Shown piece by piece: positions 24,187 through 32,582 of a stretch of DNA of 64,000 bases (the first letter of the stretch is position 1; the number at the start of each line of letters is the position of its first letter). The notes under the pieces are model-generated. The model saw only the letters and a list, made by a program, of their open reading frames with translations, made no database searches and had not been told where the DNA came from. The stretch lies in contig NZ_SWLG01000013.1 of the NCBI RefSeq assembly GCF_005747095.1, positions 1-64,000 on the forward strand, read 5' to 3'. Position numbers and translations under genes: made by a program. Source of the stretch: Exobacillus caeni. Lineage in GTDB: Bacteria; Bacillota; Bacilli; Bacillales; Guptibacillaceae.

Positions 24187-25623
24187 ATGAATAAAGGAAA
24201 GATATTAGTTGGAGTAATCGTATTAGGAGCGTTTCTGTTTGCTTTTAATATGTACGAAAGCAAGGAAGCAAGTTTTAAAGTAGATAAAACAGAATTTGAT
24301 GTTTATGATACGAAAGAGGCTATGTTCAAAGAGCAGCAGGAATTTTTTCCGCCGCTTGCACTTGCCCGTGAAGTAGGAGTAGTAAAACAACTGAACGATA
24401 AAGTTCCTGTGTTAAAAATGAACAGGGAGATTACCTTTGAGGAAGCATGGTTAACTGAGTTGGGAAGACTGATGCTCTTATATAGCGTGGAACTGAAAGA
24501 GACTGATAAGCGGGAGGATGTTCCCTTTTTAAAAATTAAAAACTTAATGTATGAAACAAAGGATGGACAGAAAGAGCTTTTTAAAAATCAATACAATCAT
24601 AATATTAGCTATCCCGAACCCATGACCGAATTTAAAATATATGACCATAAAGCATATCGGCTTATCATGCTATTTCCAGAAAACTTTGATCAGAAAATAA
24701 ATGACTTTGAAAAGGCTGAGAAGTTTTTTAATAACGTAAATAAGGTTTCACTAGAGAACATAACGCTCGGATCAAACAGGGATGATAAAGAAGCAGCACT
24801 TGATCCTTATTCCATTTCGATAGAACCTACCAGTCGAGACGAAGTTGTTAAAACGATACCGATTAATAAAACGGTTGATCTTCCGAATGGAAGGAAACTC
24901 GCTCTAAAAAAACTGATTGTTGGATTTTTTGAAAATAGAATAGAAATCGATCCTTTATCTGATAACAGCAAGCTGGCCGGGGTGTATCTAAATCCGTTAG
25001 AAAACGAAATCAACCATTTTTACATGCAGCAAGTAACAAAACTGGAAGATGGTTCTTCTGTTGTTTTCATGCCTCCTTTTTCTCGGTTGCCTGGAGAATA
25101 CCAGTTTGAGGTGGGAGCGTTGAAATATACAACAGATAAAAAAATCACTGCAAAAGTATCAGGCAGTCAACTGAAGCAATTGTTAGAGCATGTGGAAGAG
25201 AATGAAAAAATCTTCCTTGGGGAGGAAAACGGTTTTTCCTTTTATCTTGAGGCAGGATTATCTAAGAACAGAAAACTACAGATAGGCATCGAGTCGACCG
25301 GTGACATCAGCGAAATGGAAGTTGGGAATCTTGTGCGTATAACATCCCTGGAAGAGCAGGAACGGATGCTGGAAGGCATACCGGAAGAATACAGAGAAGA
25401 TTTTTTGCAAAACCGTTTTGATATCTTGCTCTCGATCAAAGACCATCAAGGTGAACAAATAAACTTATTCGGTGTAGGACAAAGCAGCCCATCTTCATTT
25501 GAACTGATGATCGACGATGACTTATTAACCGACCAAAAATCCATTACGATAGAACTGTCCAAACTTCCGGAAATTATATCCGTCAATAAAAAAATCTCCA
25601 TCCCGATGCCTGAACAATTCTAA
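24187..25623 (+). CDS. Membrane-anchored extracytoplasmic protein of unknown function
   Basis: 478 residues. An N-terminal hydrophobic helix (residues 4-19) without a lipobox or clear signal-peptidase site suggests a type II anchor. The rest is hydrophilic. Segment LPNGRKLALKKLIVGFFENR near 230 recalls the Ig-like domains of DUF4179/DUF5643 proteins found with ECF anti-sigma factors, but no sigma factor lies nearby. AAGGAGACGACGG supports ATG 24187. A strong terminator follows at once. Confidence 0.65.
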   Translation: MNKGKILVGVIVLGAFLFAFNMYESKEASFKVDKTEFDVYDTKEAMFKEQQEFFPPLALAREVGVVKQLNDKVPVLKMNREITFEEAWLTELGRLMLLYSVELKETDKREDVPFLKIKNLMYETKDGQKELFKNQYNHNISYPEPMTEFKIYDHKAYRLIMLFPENFDQKINDFEKAEKFFNNVNKVSLENITLGSNRDDKEAALDPYSISIEPTSRDEVVKTIPINKTVDLPNGRKLALKKLIVGFFENRIEIDPLSDNSKLAGVYLNPLENEINHFYMQQVTKLEDGSSVVFMPPFSRLPGEYQFEVGALKYTTDKKITAKVSGSQLKQLLEHVEENEKIFLGEENGFSFYLEAGLSKNRKLQIGIESTGDISEMEVGNLVRITSLEEQERMLEGIPEEYREDFLQNRFDILLSIKDHQGEQINLFGVGQSSPSSFELMIDDDLLTDQKSITIELSKLPEIISVNKKISIPMPEQF

Positions 25624-25661
25624 CAAACTCCCTCCCGTCAAAAAGCGGGAGGGAGTTTGTA
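25624..25661 (+). terminator. Rho-independent terminator
   Basis: CAAACTCCCTCCCG and CGGGAGGGAGTTTG form a perfect 14-bp stem right after the stop codon. Confidence 0.85.
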
Positions 25662-25744
25662 TATATATTAACTAAAAAGTTCGACCAGACGACGTAGTAT
25701 AAGTGGAAGAGAGGTTGAAGTGAAGCTGAAGTGAAGTGGAAGAG

Positions 25745-25774
25745 TTATCCACAATTTTTCGGGGGTCAGACCCC
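25745..25774 (+). repeat. TTATCCACA box plus GGGGTCAGACCCC palindrome, copy 3
   Basis: TTATCCACA (25745-25753), 7 bases, then GGGGGTCAGACCCC (25761-25774). It lies 11 bases from the stop codon of the converging GNAT gene. Confidence 0.85.
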
Positions 25775-25784
25775 ATGATCAGCT

Positions 25785-26192
25785 TCAGTATCTTTTATAC
25801 ATGCCGATCGAGGGAGCGGCATTCTTGAAGCCGAGTTTCTGGTACATCTTCTGGCCTGGAGGGTCTGCGATCATACTGACGAAAGCGCTCTTTGGTGTAT
25901 GTTCCTCAAGATAAGCGAGAAGCTCCTCCATGATAAGTGTCCCGATTCCTTTTCCCTGGCATTCTGGATCGACGACAACATCGACGATTTCAAAGTTACA
26001 GCCGCCATCTCCAACGATCCTTCCGATTCCTACGGTCTTTTCATCTATTGTGACAGTTACAGCAAACAGGCTGTTCTTTAGTCCGATTTCTGCAGCTTCC
26101 TTTGTACGTTCGCTCATTCCGGCAATCTTTCTAAGCCGTACATAATCATCGGAAGACGGCGGACGATGGTGGATTTGGATAGAAGTGTCCAT
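25785..26192 (-). CDS. GNAT family N-acetyltransferase
   Basis: 135 residues with the complete GNAT core: GRIVGDGGCNFEIVDVVVDP, acetyl-CoA loop QGKGIGTLIM (near 78-87) and the MYQKLGF end motif (near 117). Substrate unknown. Two adjacent ATG codons follow AGGAGGTAAA; the second (26192) has the better spacing. It is last in a minus-strand group with a Nudix hydrolase and membrane proteins, though the gaps are large enough for separate promoters. Confidence 0.88.
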   Translation of the reverse strand: MDTSIQIHHRPPSSDDYVRLRKIAGMSERTKEAAEIGLKNSLFAVTVTIDEKTVGIGRIVGDGGCNFEIVDVVVDPECQGKGIGTLIMEELLAYLEEHTPKSAFVSMIADPPGQKMYQKLGFKNAAPSIGMYKRY

Positions 26193-26228
26193 CATTTTAC
26201 CTCCTGACTTAAATAATAATTTTAATAA

Positions 26229-26690
26229 TTATAGATTGCCTGCAACAACCTGAAGAAGTTTTCTGTCGATTTTATCCATTGTGCCGATGTCAGCAGACAA
26301 ATCCCAGAGCATGATTTGATCTGTTTCCTCATTTTCGCTAAAAGGTAAGAGTTTTGCCAGTTGTCCATAATAGACTGGGTTATATTTTATCTCGCCATCA
26401 CTTTTTTCCAGCTTCATTAATCCGAGGAAATCGAGCTCAGCAGGTCTCTGCCCCGTTTCTTCATATAGCTCTCTGACGGCGCATTCGCGCGGTGTTTCGT
26501 TTTCCTCTCTTTTACCGGCAGGAAGCTCCCATTGTTTTCGGTATGTATTGTAGCAAAGGAGGAACTTGCTTTCTTTTTCCATCACTGTAAATGACCCTGC
26601 AAGCGGGCCGTAGAGATACATATCGTTTTCTTTTATCCGCAGAAAATCTATAAATCGAAATCCCAAACTGTTTTCAGCAAATGTAGCCAT
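26229..26690 (-). CDS. Nudix hydrolase
   Basis: 153 residues with a complete Nudix box, GKREENETPRECAVRELYEE followed by TGQ (about residues 62-84). Members sanitise nucleotide pools or cut nucleotide sugars; the substrate is not evident. AAAGGAAATAACA precedes the ATG. The HXXEE membrane protein is 12 bases upstream on the same strand, so the two probably share a transcript. Confidence 0.88.
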   Translation of the reverse strand: MATFAENSLGFRFIDFLRIKENDMYLYGPLAGSFTVMEKESKFLLCYNTYRKQWELPAGKREENETPRECAVRELYEETGQRPAELDFLGLMKLEKSDGEIKYNPVYYGQLAKLLPFSENEETDQIMLWDLSADIGTMDKIDRKLLQVVAGNL

Positions 26691-26702
26691 TGTTATTTCC
26701 TT

Positions 26703-27269
26703 TCAAGTAATTTCTTGTACAGGTAAAATCCGTTTTGCGAGCTTATGTCCGGCTAGGACGACAAACAGAAGAAATGCCATAAACGGAAGGCCGAAAAGGA
26801 AAGAAGTACCTGTAACTATGTTTTCGTTTAAGAGCCGGTAAAATAAGTATGTAGTGTATGGAAGGACAAGAACAAGAGCGGTTCCTGAGCCAAGTGCATA
26901 TGTTCTTAGAAAAAAGGATTGACCTAAATGTGTGAATACATGTAAAAACAATCCAAGGTTAAACCCGACGAGTAAAGGAAAAAAGTTTATTTCGATAGCA
27001 AGGTAGGCGGCAAGAGTGAAAAGGATAAACTCAAGCAGCACAGGAATCGAAAACTGTGCAGATGTGGTCGCGGCCATCTCTTCAAACGTTTTGGAAAACC
27101 TTCCGGGGATTTTAGGGATGACTGTATAATACTTTTTCTTAAACCATGTCTCGACAAAAATGATTTCCTCAAAGTCATGGAGCATAAAAATCGCAGGAGA
27201 AAGCCAGATTAAAGTATCAAGTGGGATATGTGAATTTAGCCAACCGGTCAAAAGTATTCCCCCGTTCAT
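26703..27269 (-). CDS. HXXEE-motif integral membrane protein
   Basis: 188 residues, about five or six membrane helices. The family-defining HDFEE is in the first helix (near residue 31), with a conserved ETWF following and a His-rich segment FLHVFTHLGQS near 108. HXXEE proteins are uncharacterised; the acidic/His motif suggests metal binding or an intramembrane enzyme. The preceding gene ends 15 bases upstream. Confidence 0.75.
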   Translation of the reverse strand: MNGGILLTGWLNSHIPLDTLIWLSPAIFMLHDFEEIIFVETWFKKKYYTVIPKIPGRFSKTFEEMAATTSAQFSIPVLLEFILFTLAAYLAIEINFFPLLVGFNLGLFLHVFTHLGQSFFLRTYALGSGTALVLVLPYTTYLFYRLLNENIVTGTSFLFGLPFMAFLLFVVLAGHKLAKRILPVQEIT

Positions 27270-27284
27270 ATATACCAGATTCCT

Positions 27285-28130
27285 TTATTCCTCATGGATT
27301 TTCTGGATAAGCTCCCATTTTCCTTCTTTGGAAAGGTATAAATAAAGTTCCAAAGATTCGTCGTTTTTTAAGTGCAGGGTAGTTCTGAATACATCATCGT
27401 GACCTTTATAGGTTTTAATATATTCCGATGTTAGCTTTTCAATGGATTTTTTTGTCTCTGCATTGATGAATGGAGTATTATCTATCATTGAAGGATTCAA
27501 CGGGATTTTTTGTTTGTCTAGATTATGGGTAACATCAAAAACTCTTTTTCTGGTAAAGTCTTTGTTGGTCAAATCGATCGTTTTACCGGATGGCAGTTTA
27601 ATAGTCAAGTTTTCGTAGTCAAAGCTTTTTTCATTAATTGTGAAAGAAAAGTCTTTTATATAATAGTTTTTCATGGTATTAGCGAACTGTGCACCACTGC
27701 CGCTGGAAGAAAGCCAGGCGTCATCAGCTTTAGCAGTAATGTTGACGGATGAATTTTTACTGTCCTGTTTCGGGTACTTACCAGTTACAATTCCCCTGAT
27801 GATCACTTCCCCCGAATCTTTTTTATAGTTTGGATCTGAAAAAAAGTAATCAGCCATAGCCAGATAGTTTTGAAGCGTATAAGGCATCCACTTTTGTTCA
27901 TAATACCAGGGACTCTCGTAATCGAAATCTTCAAATTCCTCCTGGTTATAACGGAAATGGCGAACAACGACCTCTTTGATTAACATCGTTTCCCCATCCG
28001 GAAGCTTCATCTCCTCATTGACAAAAGCCCTGTCGACCGTAAAAATATGCTCGCTGAACCGATCAAAAAGAAACAACCCAACAATAGCAAGCAATAAAAT
28101 CAAAACCCCCTGTTTCCAGGTAACCTTCAT
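27285..28130 (-). CDS. Membrane-anchored protein of unknown function
   Basis: 281 residues with an N-terminal hydrophobic anchor (about 6-22), then an extracytoplasmic domain rich in aromatic and acidic residues (FRYNQEEFEDFDYESPWYYE near 56). No motif known to me. Its overall style resembles the 478-residue anchored protein at 24.2 kb. ATG 28130 is preferred because GGGGGG lies 6 bases upstream; two earlier in-frame ATGs lack a site. It heads a likely minus-strand operon with the HXXEE and Nudix genes. Confidence 0.65.
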   Translation of the reverse strand: MKVTWKQGVLILLLAIVGLFLFDRFSEHIFTVDRAFVNEEMKLPDGETMLIKEVVVRHFRYNQEEFEDFDYESPWYYEQKWMPYTLQNYLAMADYFFSDPNYKKDSGEVIIRGIVTGKYPKQDSKNSSVNITAKADDAWLSSSGSGAQFANTMKNYYIKDFSFTINEKSFDYENLTIKLPSGKTIDLTNKDFTRKRVFDVTHNLDKQKIPLNPSMIDNTPFINAETKKSIEKLTSEYIKTYKGHDDVFRTTLHLKNDESLELYLYLSKEGKWELIQKIHEE

Positions 28131-28181
28131 TTCCATCCCCCCTCTACCTAACATGTTACCATAAATAACCAATATATAGAG

Positions 28182-28228
28182 TTATCCACTGAATTGCGGG
28201 GGTCAGACCCCAACAAAACTGTGAATAA
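28182..28228 (+). repeat. TTATCCACT box plus GGGGTCAGACCCC palindrome, copy 4
   Basis: TTATCCACT (28182-28190, one change), 7 bases, GGGGGTCAGACCCC (28198-28211), then an inverted TTATTCACA (28220-28228). This copy therefore has a box on both sides of the palindrome. It separates the 281-residue protein gene from the TPR gene. Confidence 0.8.
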
Positions 28229-28237
28229 CCTGCCAAA

Positions 28238-28717
28238 TCACCATATCTGGTCGATTTTGTCGGAGTAGAAGAGGATGGCCCGTTTGTAATGTTCGATTCC
28301 CGGTTCATCGGATAGCTCGACTATTTTTTTGAGCAAGATCTCCATCGCTTTCGAATGCTCACCAAGGTTATGTAATACCATGCTGTAGAAAACGTGGAAT
28401 TCCTGAGCAACAGGATAGAGATCCAGTCCTTCTTCCAGCGTTGCTTTCGCTTTTTCATAATCCCCGATCGTTCTGTATGTGCTGCCAAGTCCCAATAAGG
28501 CACCTTTTCTTTCTTCAGTTGTTAAATCTTTTTGCAATGCAGCTGTATAAAAGGGGACCGCTTCTCTTTCAAGTCCCAGGTTATCATGGACGCAGGCACA
28601 CTGGTAAAGCGCTGTTGCATTTTCGGGCTCTGCTTGCGTAAGCTTTAACAAAATCTCCTTTGCCTGGTCATATTTTCCGCCATATCGAAGTTCGATTGCT
28701 TTTTGTAACTCGCTCAT
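28238..28717 (-). CDS. Tetratricopeptide-repeat protein
   Basis: 159 residues made of about three TPR units: ELRYGGKYDQAKEILLKLTQ (about 9-28), ALYQCACVHDNLGLEREAVP (42-61) and ALLGLGSTYRTIGDYEKAKA (77-96), then further helices. TPR proteins of this size in Bacilli (YrrB-like or DUF3856-like) are scaffolds of unknown partner. The second of two adjacent ATGs (28717) has the better spacing from GGAGG. Confidence 0.82.
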   Translation of the reverse strand: MSELQKAIELRYGGKYDQAKEILLKLTQAEPENATALYQCACVHDNLGLEREAVPFYTAALQKDLTTEERKGALLGLGSTYRTIGDYEKAKATLEEGLDLYPVAQEFHVFYSMVLHNLGEHSKAMEILLKKIVELSDEPGIEHYKRAILFYSDKIDQIW

Positions 28718-28839
28718 CATAATACCTCCATTTAAACGAATAGTTCCTACTTGATCGTAGCATACACAAGCCAGTCCGCTCACTAAAATATTCACTTATC
28801 TTTCCTAACAATGTCCCATCAAATACTGGTGGAAGGAAG

Positions 28840-28870
28840 TTATCCACAGATATTATGGGGTCAGACCCCC
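28840..28870 (+). repeat. TTATCCACA box plus GGGGTCAGACCCC palindrome, copy 5
   Basis: TTATCCACA (28840-28848), 8 bases, GGGGTCAGACCCC (28857-28869). It lies directly upstream of the 11-bp operator repeats of the crtN pair. Confidence 0.85.
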
Positions 28871-28886
28871 TTATTACTTTCAATAT

Positions 28887-28919
28887 TTGTATAATAATTG
28901 TATAATATTTGTATCAATT
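28887..28919 (+). promoter_or_regulatory. Three 11-bp direct repeats: CarH/LitR-type operator candidate
   Basis: TTGTATAATAA (28887-28897), TTGTATAATAT (28898-28908) and TTGTATCAATT (28909-28919) are contiguous and exactly 11 bp each. They overlap a possible promoter (TTTCAA 28878-28883, 17 bases, TATAAT 28901-28906). Triple 11-bp TnTACA-type repeats are the known operator form of CarH, the B12-dependent MerR-family light sensor. The gene downstream is a carotenoid desaturase. Confidence 0.6.
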
Positions 28920-28942
28920 AGTGGATGTGAAGGGGTGAGAGG

Positions 28943-30436
28943 ATGAAGAAGGTTATTATTGTTGGTGCCGGACCGGGCGGGTTATCTGCAGGTATGATCC
29001 TGGCAAGCCAGGGAATGAAGGTGAAGGTGTTTGAAAAGCAGCCGTTTGTCGGCGGAAGGACCTCAGAGATGGAAGTGGGAGAATACCGATTCGACCGTGG
29101 ACCAACGTTTCTGAATATGCCCCATATATTGGAGGAGGCATTTGAAGCTGCCGGCCGCAATCTTCATGATTATGTGACGTTGAAAGAAATCGATCCGATG
29201 TATGAACTACGGTTCGATGCTTTATCCTTTAGCCCGAGCAGGGATCAGCAGAAAACACGCGAGCAAATCCGGGAAAAGTTTCCGGAGGATGTAGCGGGGT
29301 ATGACCGGTTCATGAAACAGGAAGCAAAAAAGCTCGATGCATTGCTGCCGATCCTGAGAAACAAGCATGATTCACCTACCGATTATTTTAGATGGCGTTT
29401 CCTTAAAGCGCTGCCTAAATTGAGTGTCCACGATTCCCTGTACGGTCGGTTATCATCTTATTTTAAGGATGAGCGGTTAAGGCTTTCGTTCACCTTTCAA
29501 TCAAAATACCTCGGGATGTCACCATGGGAATGTCCCGGTGCATTCACGATTCTCTCTTATATGGAACATGCTTACGGCGTCCATCATCCGATCGGCGGTG
29601 TTAACCAGGTTACGAAGGCGATGGCAACAGTGATCGAAGAGCACGGGGGAGAGGTCATTACGAATGCAGGCGTCAAAAAAATCACAACTGAAAACGGAAA
29701 AGCAGTTGGAGTATTACTGGAAAACGGAGAAAAAGAATCTGCGGATGAGGTCATCGTGAATGCAGACTTTCCGTATGCAGCATCTGAGCTTCTCGAACCG
29801 GGGTTAAGCAAAAAACATACACCGGAAAAACTCGCGAAAAAAAAGTATTCCTGTTCTGCATTTATGATGTACCTGGGAATAAACAGGCAATATGACTTGC
29901 CGCACCACACGATTGTCTTTTCATCTGACTATAAAAAGAACGTAGAAGAAATCACTGGCACGAAAACATTATCCGAAGACCCGTCGATCTATATTCATAA
30001 TCCGGCGGTGACAGATCCGACGCTTGCTCCGCCAGGAAAGTCGTCCGTCTACTTGCTTGCTCCCGTTCCGAATAACTTCAGCGAGATAGAGTGGGAAGAA
30101 AAGAAGCAGGATTTTCGCAGCCTTATTTTAAAACAGCTCGAGAAAAGAACGGGCTTTTCAAACATCGAAAACCATATTGAGGAAGAAGTCATTTTCACGC
30201 CTTATAACTGGGAACAGGATCTGAATATCTATAAAGGTGCGACCTTCAGCATGGCGCATAACCTGCCGCAAATGATGTATTTCCGCCCGCACAACAAGAT
30301 GAAGGAAGTTGACAGGCTCTGGCTAGTAGGCGGAGGAACACATCCCGGCAGCGGTTTGCCTACGATCATTGAGTCAGCGAGAATCACGAGCGCAATGTTA
30401 ATACAAAAACATGCAGGGGAGGGGCTCAAGGTATGA
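28943..30436 (+). CDS. crtN: CrtN-type carotenoid desaturase (FAD-dependent)
   Basis: 497 residues of the CrtI/CrtN family. FAD loop GAGPGGLSAG near 8-17, RFDRGPTFLNMP near 49-60, YSCSAFMMYLGI near 298 (almost as in S. aureus CrtN) and the C-terminal signature WLVGGGTHPGSGLPTIIESA near 460-480. CrtN desaturates 4,4'-diapophytoene towards diaponeurosporene or diapolycopene; the exact step needs testing. GGGGTGAGAGG precedes the ATG. Its stop overlaps the next start (ATGA), so the two desaturases are coupled. Upstream 11-bp repeats suggest light control. Confidence 0.85.
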   Translation: MKKVIIVGAGPGGLSAGMILASQGMKVKVFEKQPFVGGRTSEMEVGEYRFDRGPTFLNMPHILEEAFEAAGRNLHDYVTLKEIDPMYELRFDALSFSPSRDQQKTREQIREKFPEDVAGYDRFMKQEAKKLDALLPILRNKHDSPTDYFRWRFLKALPKLSVHDSLYGRLSSYFKDERLRLSFTFQSKYLGMSPWECPGAFTILSYMEHAYGVHHPIGGVNQVTKAMATVIEEHGGEVITNAGVKKITTENGKAVGVLLENGEKESADEVIVNADFPYAASELLEPGLSKKHTPEKLAKKKYSCSAFMMYLGINRQYDLPHHTIVFSSDYKKNVEEITGTKTLSEDPSIYIHNPAVTDPTLAPPGKSSVYLLAPVPNNFSEIEWEEKKQDFRSLILKQLEKRTGFSNIENHIEEEVIFTPYNWEQDLNIYKGATFSMAHNLPQMMYFRPHNKMKEVDRLWLVGGGTHPGSGLPTIIESARITSAMLIQKHAGEGLKV

Positions 30437-31878
30437 AGCTTGCAGTTATTGGAGGCGGCGTAGGCGGTATGGCTGCTGCCCTTTTGCTCTCCCGAAAAGG
30501 TTATGATGTTACAATCTATGAAAAAGCAGAAAAACTTGGCGGAAGGCTCGACTTTGTTGAAAAAGATGGTTATCGAATCGACAAGGGGCCGACGATCGTG
30601 CTTCTGCCACAAATGCTGCGGGAAATCCTGTTTGAGGCAGGTATTTCAGAAGAGGAACTGCCTCTCGCCCCGTGTGATCCGCTCTATAAGCTGAATTATC
30701 CAGACGGTTCCTACTTTTATAAATCAAGCAATCTAGCAGACCAGCTAAAGGAAATTACCCGGATGTTCCCGGGAGAAGAGCGTAATTTCATCCGATATCT
30801 CTCCGACATGGAAAATCGTTTCATACAGGGGAAGAAGGCATTCCTTGACAGGGATTTTGTAGACAAAAAGAACTTTTGGTCAATAAAGAACATCTCGACA
30901 CTCATGCGCTTGAAGGCATACCAGAACGTTCACCAGAATGCTGCCGCATATTTCAGGCATCCTAAACTGCAGCAGGCGTTTTCGTTTCAAACCCTGTATA
31001 TCGGCGGGGGACCGCTATCATCGCCGGCACTGTATTCCCTTATCCCGTATAGTGAACATGCCCACGGAATCTGGTATCTAAAAGGCGGTTATGCCAGTCT
31101 TGTCACAACGTTAGAACGCCATCTCGAAAATCGAAGGGTTGTTGTTAAAAAGGGCAAAAATGTGGAAAGGATCCTGACAAGCGGAAATCGATGCACGGGG
31201 ATTCAAGTGGACGGGGAATCCAACACCTTTGATGCAGTGATTTATAATGGGGATTTTCCCGGGATTCACCAGTTGCTCGGCGATACTGACAGAAAAACGG
31301 AAAAAGAATACACCCCTTCTTCTGGCTGCTTGCTCCTCTATTTTGGATTGAGCAAAAAATATGAGGAAGCGGATGTTCATCAGTTCTTCATGACCGATGA
31401 TTTTGAAAAGCATATGAACCAGGTATTCGAAGAAAAGTCGATTCCTGATGACCCTGCGATCTATACGTTTTACCCTTCAAAAATAGATGAGAGCCTCGCT
31501 CCAGAAGGCAAAAGTGTGCTCTATACACTCGTTCCGGTTCCATCCGGGGATCATATTAACTGGAGTGAGCAATCGGGGCTTGTGGAGTACGTTATCGACC
31601 AGATAGAAGAAAGGGGATTCCCTGGTCTACGAGAGGCCATTGAATGGATGGAGATCAGAACTCCTGAAGACGCCAGGCAAGAGGGCCTTTACCAGGGGGG
31701 AAGCTTTGGGATCGCTCCGGTCCTGAGCCAATCCGGGGTGTTTCGGCCGCAACTCAAGCCGTTTCCGTATGACGGGCTGTATAGTGTAGGGGCCAGTATA
31801 CATCCTGGAGGCGGTATACCAATCGTGCTGCAGGGAGCGAAACTGCTCGCAGACCATATGGAAAAAGTGAATGTTTAA
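30433..31878 (+). CDS. CrtN-type carotenoid desaturase, second copy
   Basis: 481 residues and a paralogue of the preceding gene. FAD loop GGGVGGMAAA near 7-16, RIDKGPTIVLLP near 48, FQTLYIGGGPLSSPALYSLI near 182 (the FQTLYIG block is as in S. aureus CrtN) and the C-terminal SVGASIHPGGGIPIVLQGAK near 452. Two CrtN-like proteins in tandem may split successive desaturations or form a heteromer. The start ATG overlaps the previous stop by 4 bases, with GGAGGGG upstream. Confidence 0.82.
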   Translation: MKLAVIGGGVGGMAAALLLSRKGYDVTIYEKAEKLGGRLDFVEKDGYRIDKGPTIVLLPQMLREILFEAGISEEELPLAPCDPLYKLNYPDGSYFYKSSNLADQLKEITRMFPGEERNFIRYLSDMENRFIQGKKAFLDRDFVDKKNFWSIKNISTLMRLKAYQNVHQNAAAYFRHPKLQQAFSFQTLYIGGGPLSSPALYSLIPYSEHAHGIWYLKGGYASLVTTLERHLENRRVVVKKGKNVERILTSGNRCTGIQVDGESNTFDAVIYNGDFPGIHQLLGDTDRKTEKEYTPSSGCLLLYFGLSKKYEEADVHQFFMTDDFEKHMNQVFEEKSIPDDPAIYTFYPSKIDESLAPEGKSVLYTLVPVPSGDHINWSEQSGLVEYVIDQIEERGFPGLREAIEWMEIRTPEDARQEGLYQGGSFGIAPVLSQSGVFRPQLKPFPYDGLYSVGASIHPGGGIPIVLQGAKLLADHMEKVNV

Positions 31879-31993
31879 GGAAGAAGGAGAGACTCATAAG
31901 TGGCTGGCAGCTTGCTTTTGAGCCGGCTCCTTTTTTCGTTGGACTGGCCAGCTTTCCTAAGTTCGGGATCATTAGAATTACTGTAAGGTGCAA

Positions 31994-32500
31994 TCAATCA
32001 TAACCTCCTGAAGCTGCTGGCAATCTTTTATAAGCATCCGTTTTTACCACGATATCCCGGATATAACCGACCACATCTGTTAGCTCTTCGGCATCTCTGG
32101 TCATCGAGCAGTTTTCGTCACTCCACTCGTATTCCTTTTCTTTGCCATCTATCTGAACTTTTAAATAATAACTGCTGTAAGGTGTCTGATGACAATTATC
32201 CTTTTTTATCAAATCCTTATCCTCTAAAACATTTGCTTCTCTCAATTCACGATAGATAGATTCCATCTCTTCCTCGGTAAACGAAAAATTTTCTGCTGTT
32301 GCCACACCATCTGCGATAAGGTCTTTTACAATCTTATGCTGAAAGTTATCGACTTCGTTTTTACCTCCGATACCGTATTTGATATGGAAGTTAAACTGTT
32401 CTGGTTTCTTTTCTGGCAGAGTGTTCGCCTTTTCTGAATTGCAGGCCGATAAAACGATCAACATCCCGGTAACCAAACAAAACAACCGTATTTTTTTCAT
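31994..32500 (-). CDS. Lipoprotein of unknown function
   Basis: 168 residues. A lipoprotein signal is clear: basic start KKIRLF, hydrophobic core, and lipobox LSAC with Cys at residue 20. The mature part is hydrophilic and has two Cys (DNCHQ and ENCSM) that could form a disulfide outside the cell. No family recognised. AAAGGAGAGAAGT precedes the start. It lies between carotenoid genes and a two-component system but on the opposite strand. Confidence 0.75.
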   Translation of the reverse strand: MKKIRLFCLVTGMLIVLSACNSEKANTLPEKKPEQFNFHIKYGIGGKNEVDNFQHKIVKDLIADGVATAENFSFTEEEMESIYRELREANVLEDKDLIKKDNCHQTPYSSYYLKVQIDGKEKEYEWSDENCSMTRDAEELTDVVGYIRDIVVKTDAYKRLPAASGGYD

Positions 32501-32582
32501 ACTTCTCTCCTTTAAAATGAATGGTAATACTTTAGTAGTATAAGAAATAATTCTTTTGCTGAATGGTTTCTTCCTTCTTTAT

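Noticed and set aside
28238-28795. Longer N-terminus for the TPR protein
   Set aside because: The upstream in-frame codons lack a ribosome site, while GGAGG sits right before the ATG pair at 28720/28717.
28840-28870. Replication origin suggested by DnaA-type boxes
   Set aside because: The boxes are single and scattered beside palindromes, with no cluster, no AT-rich unwinding region and no dnaA/dnaN.
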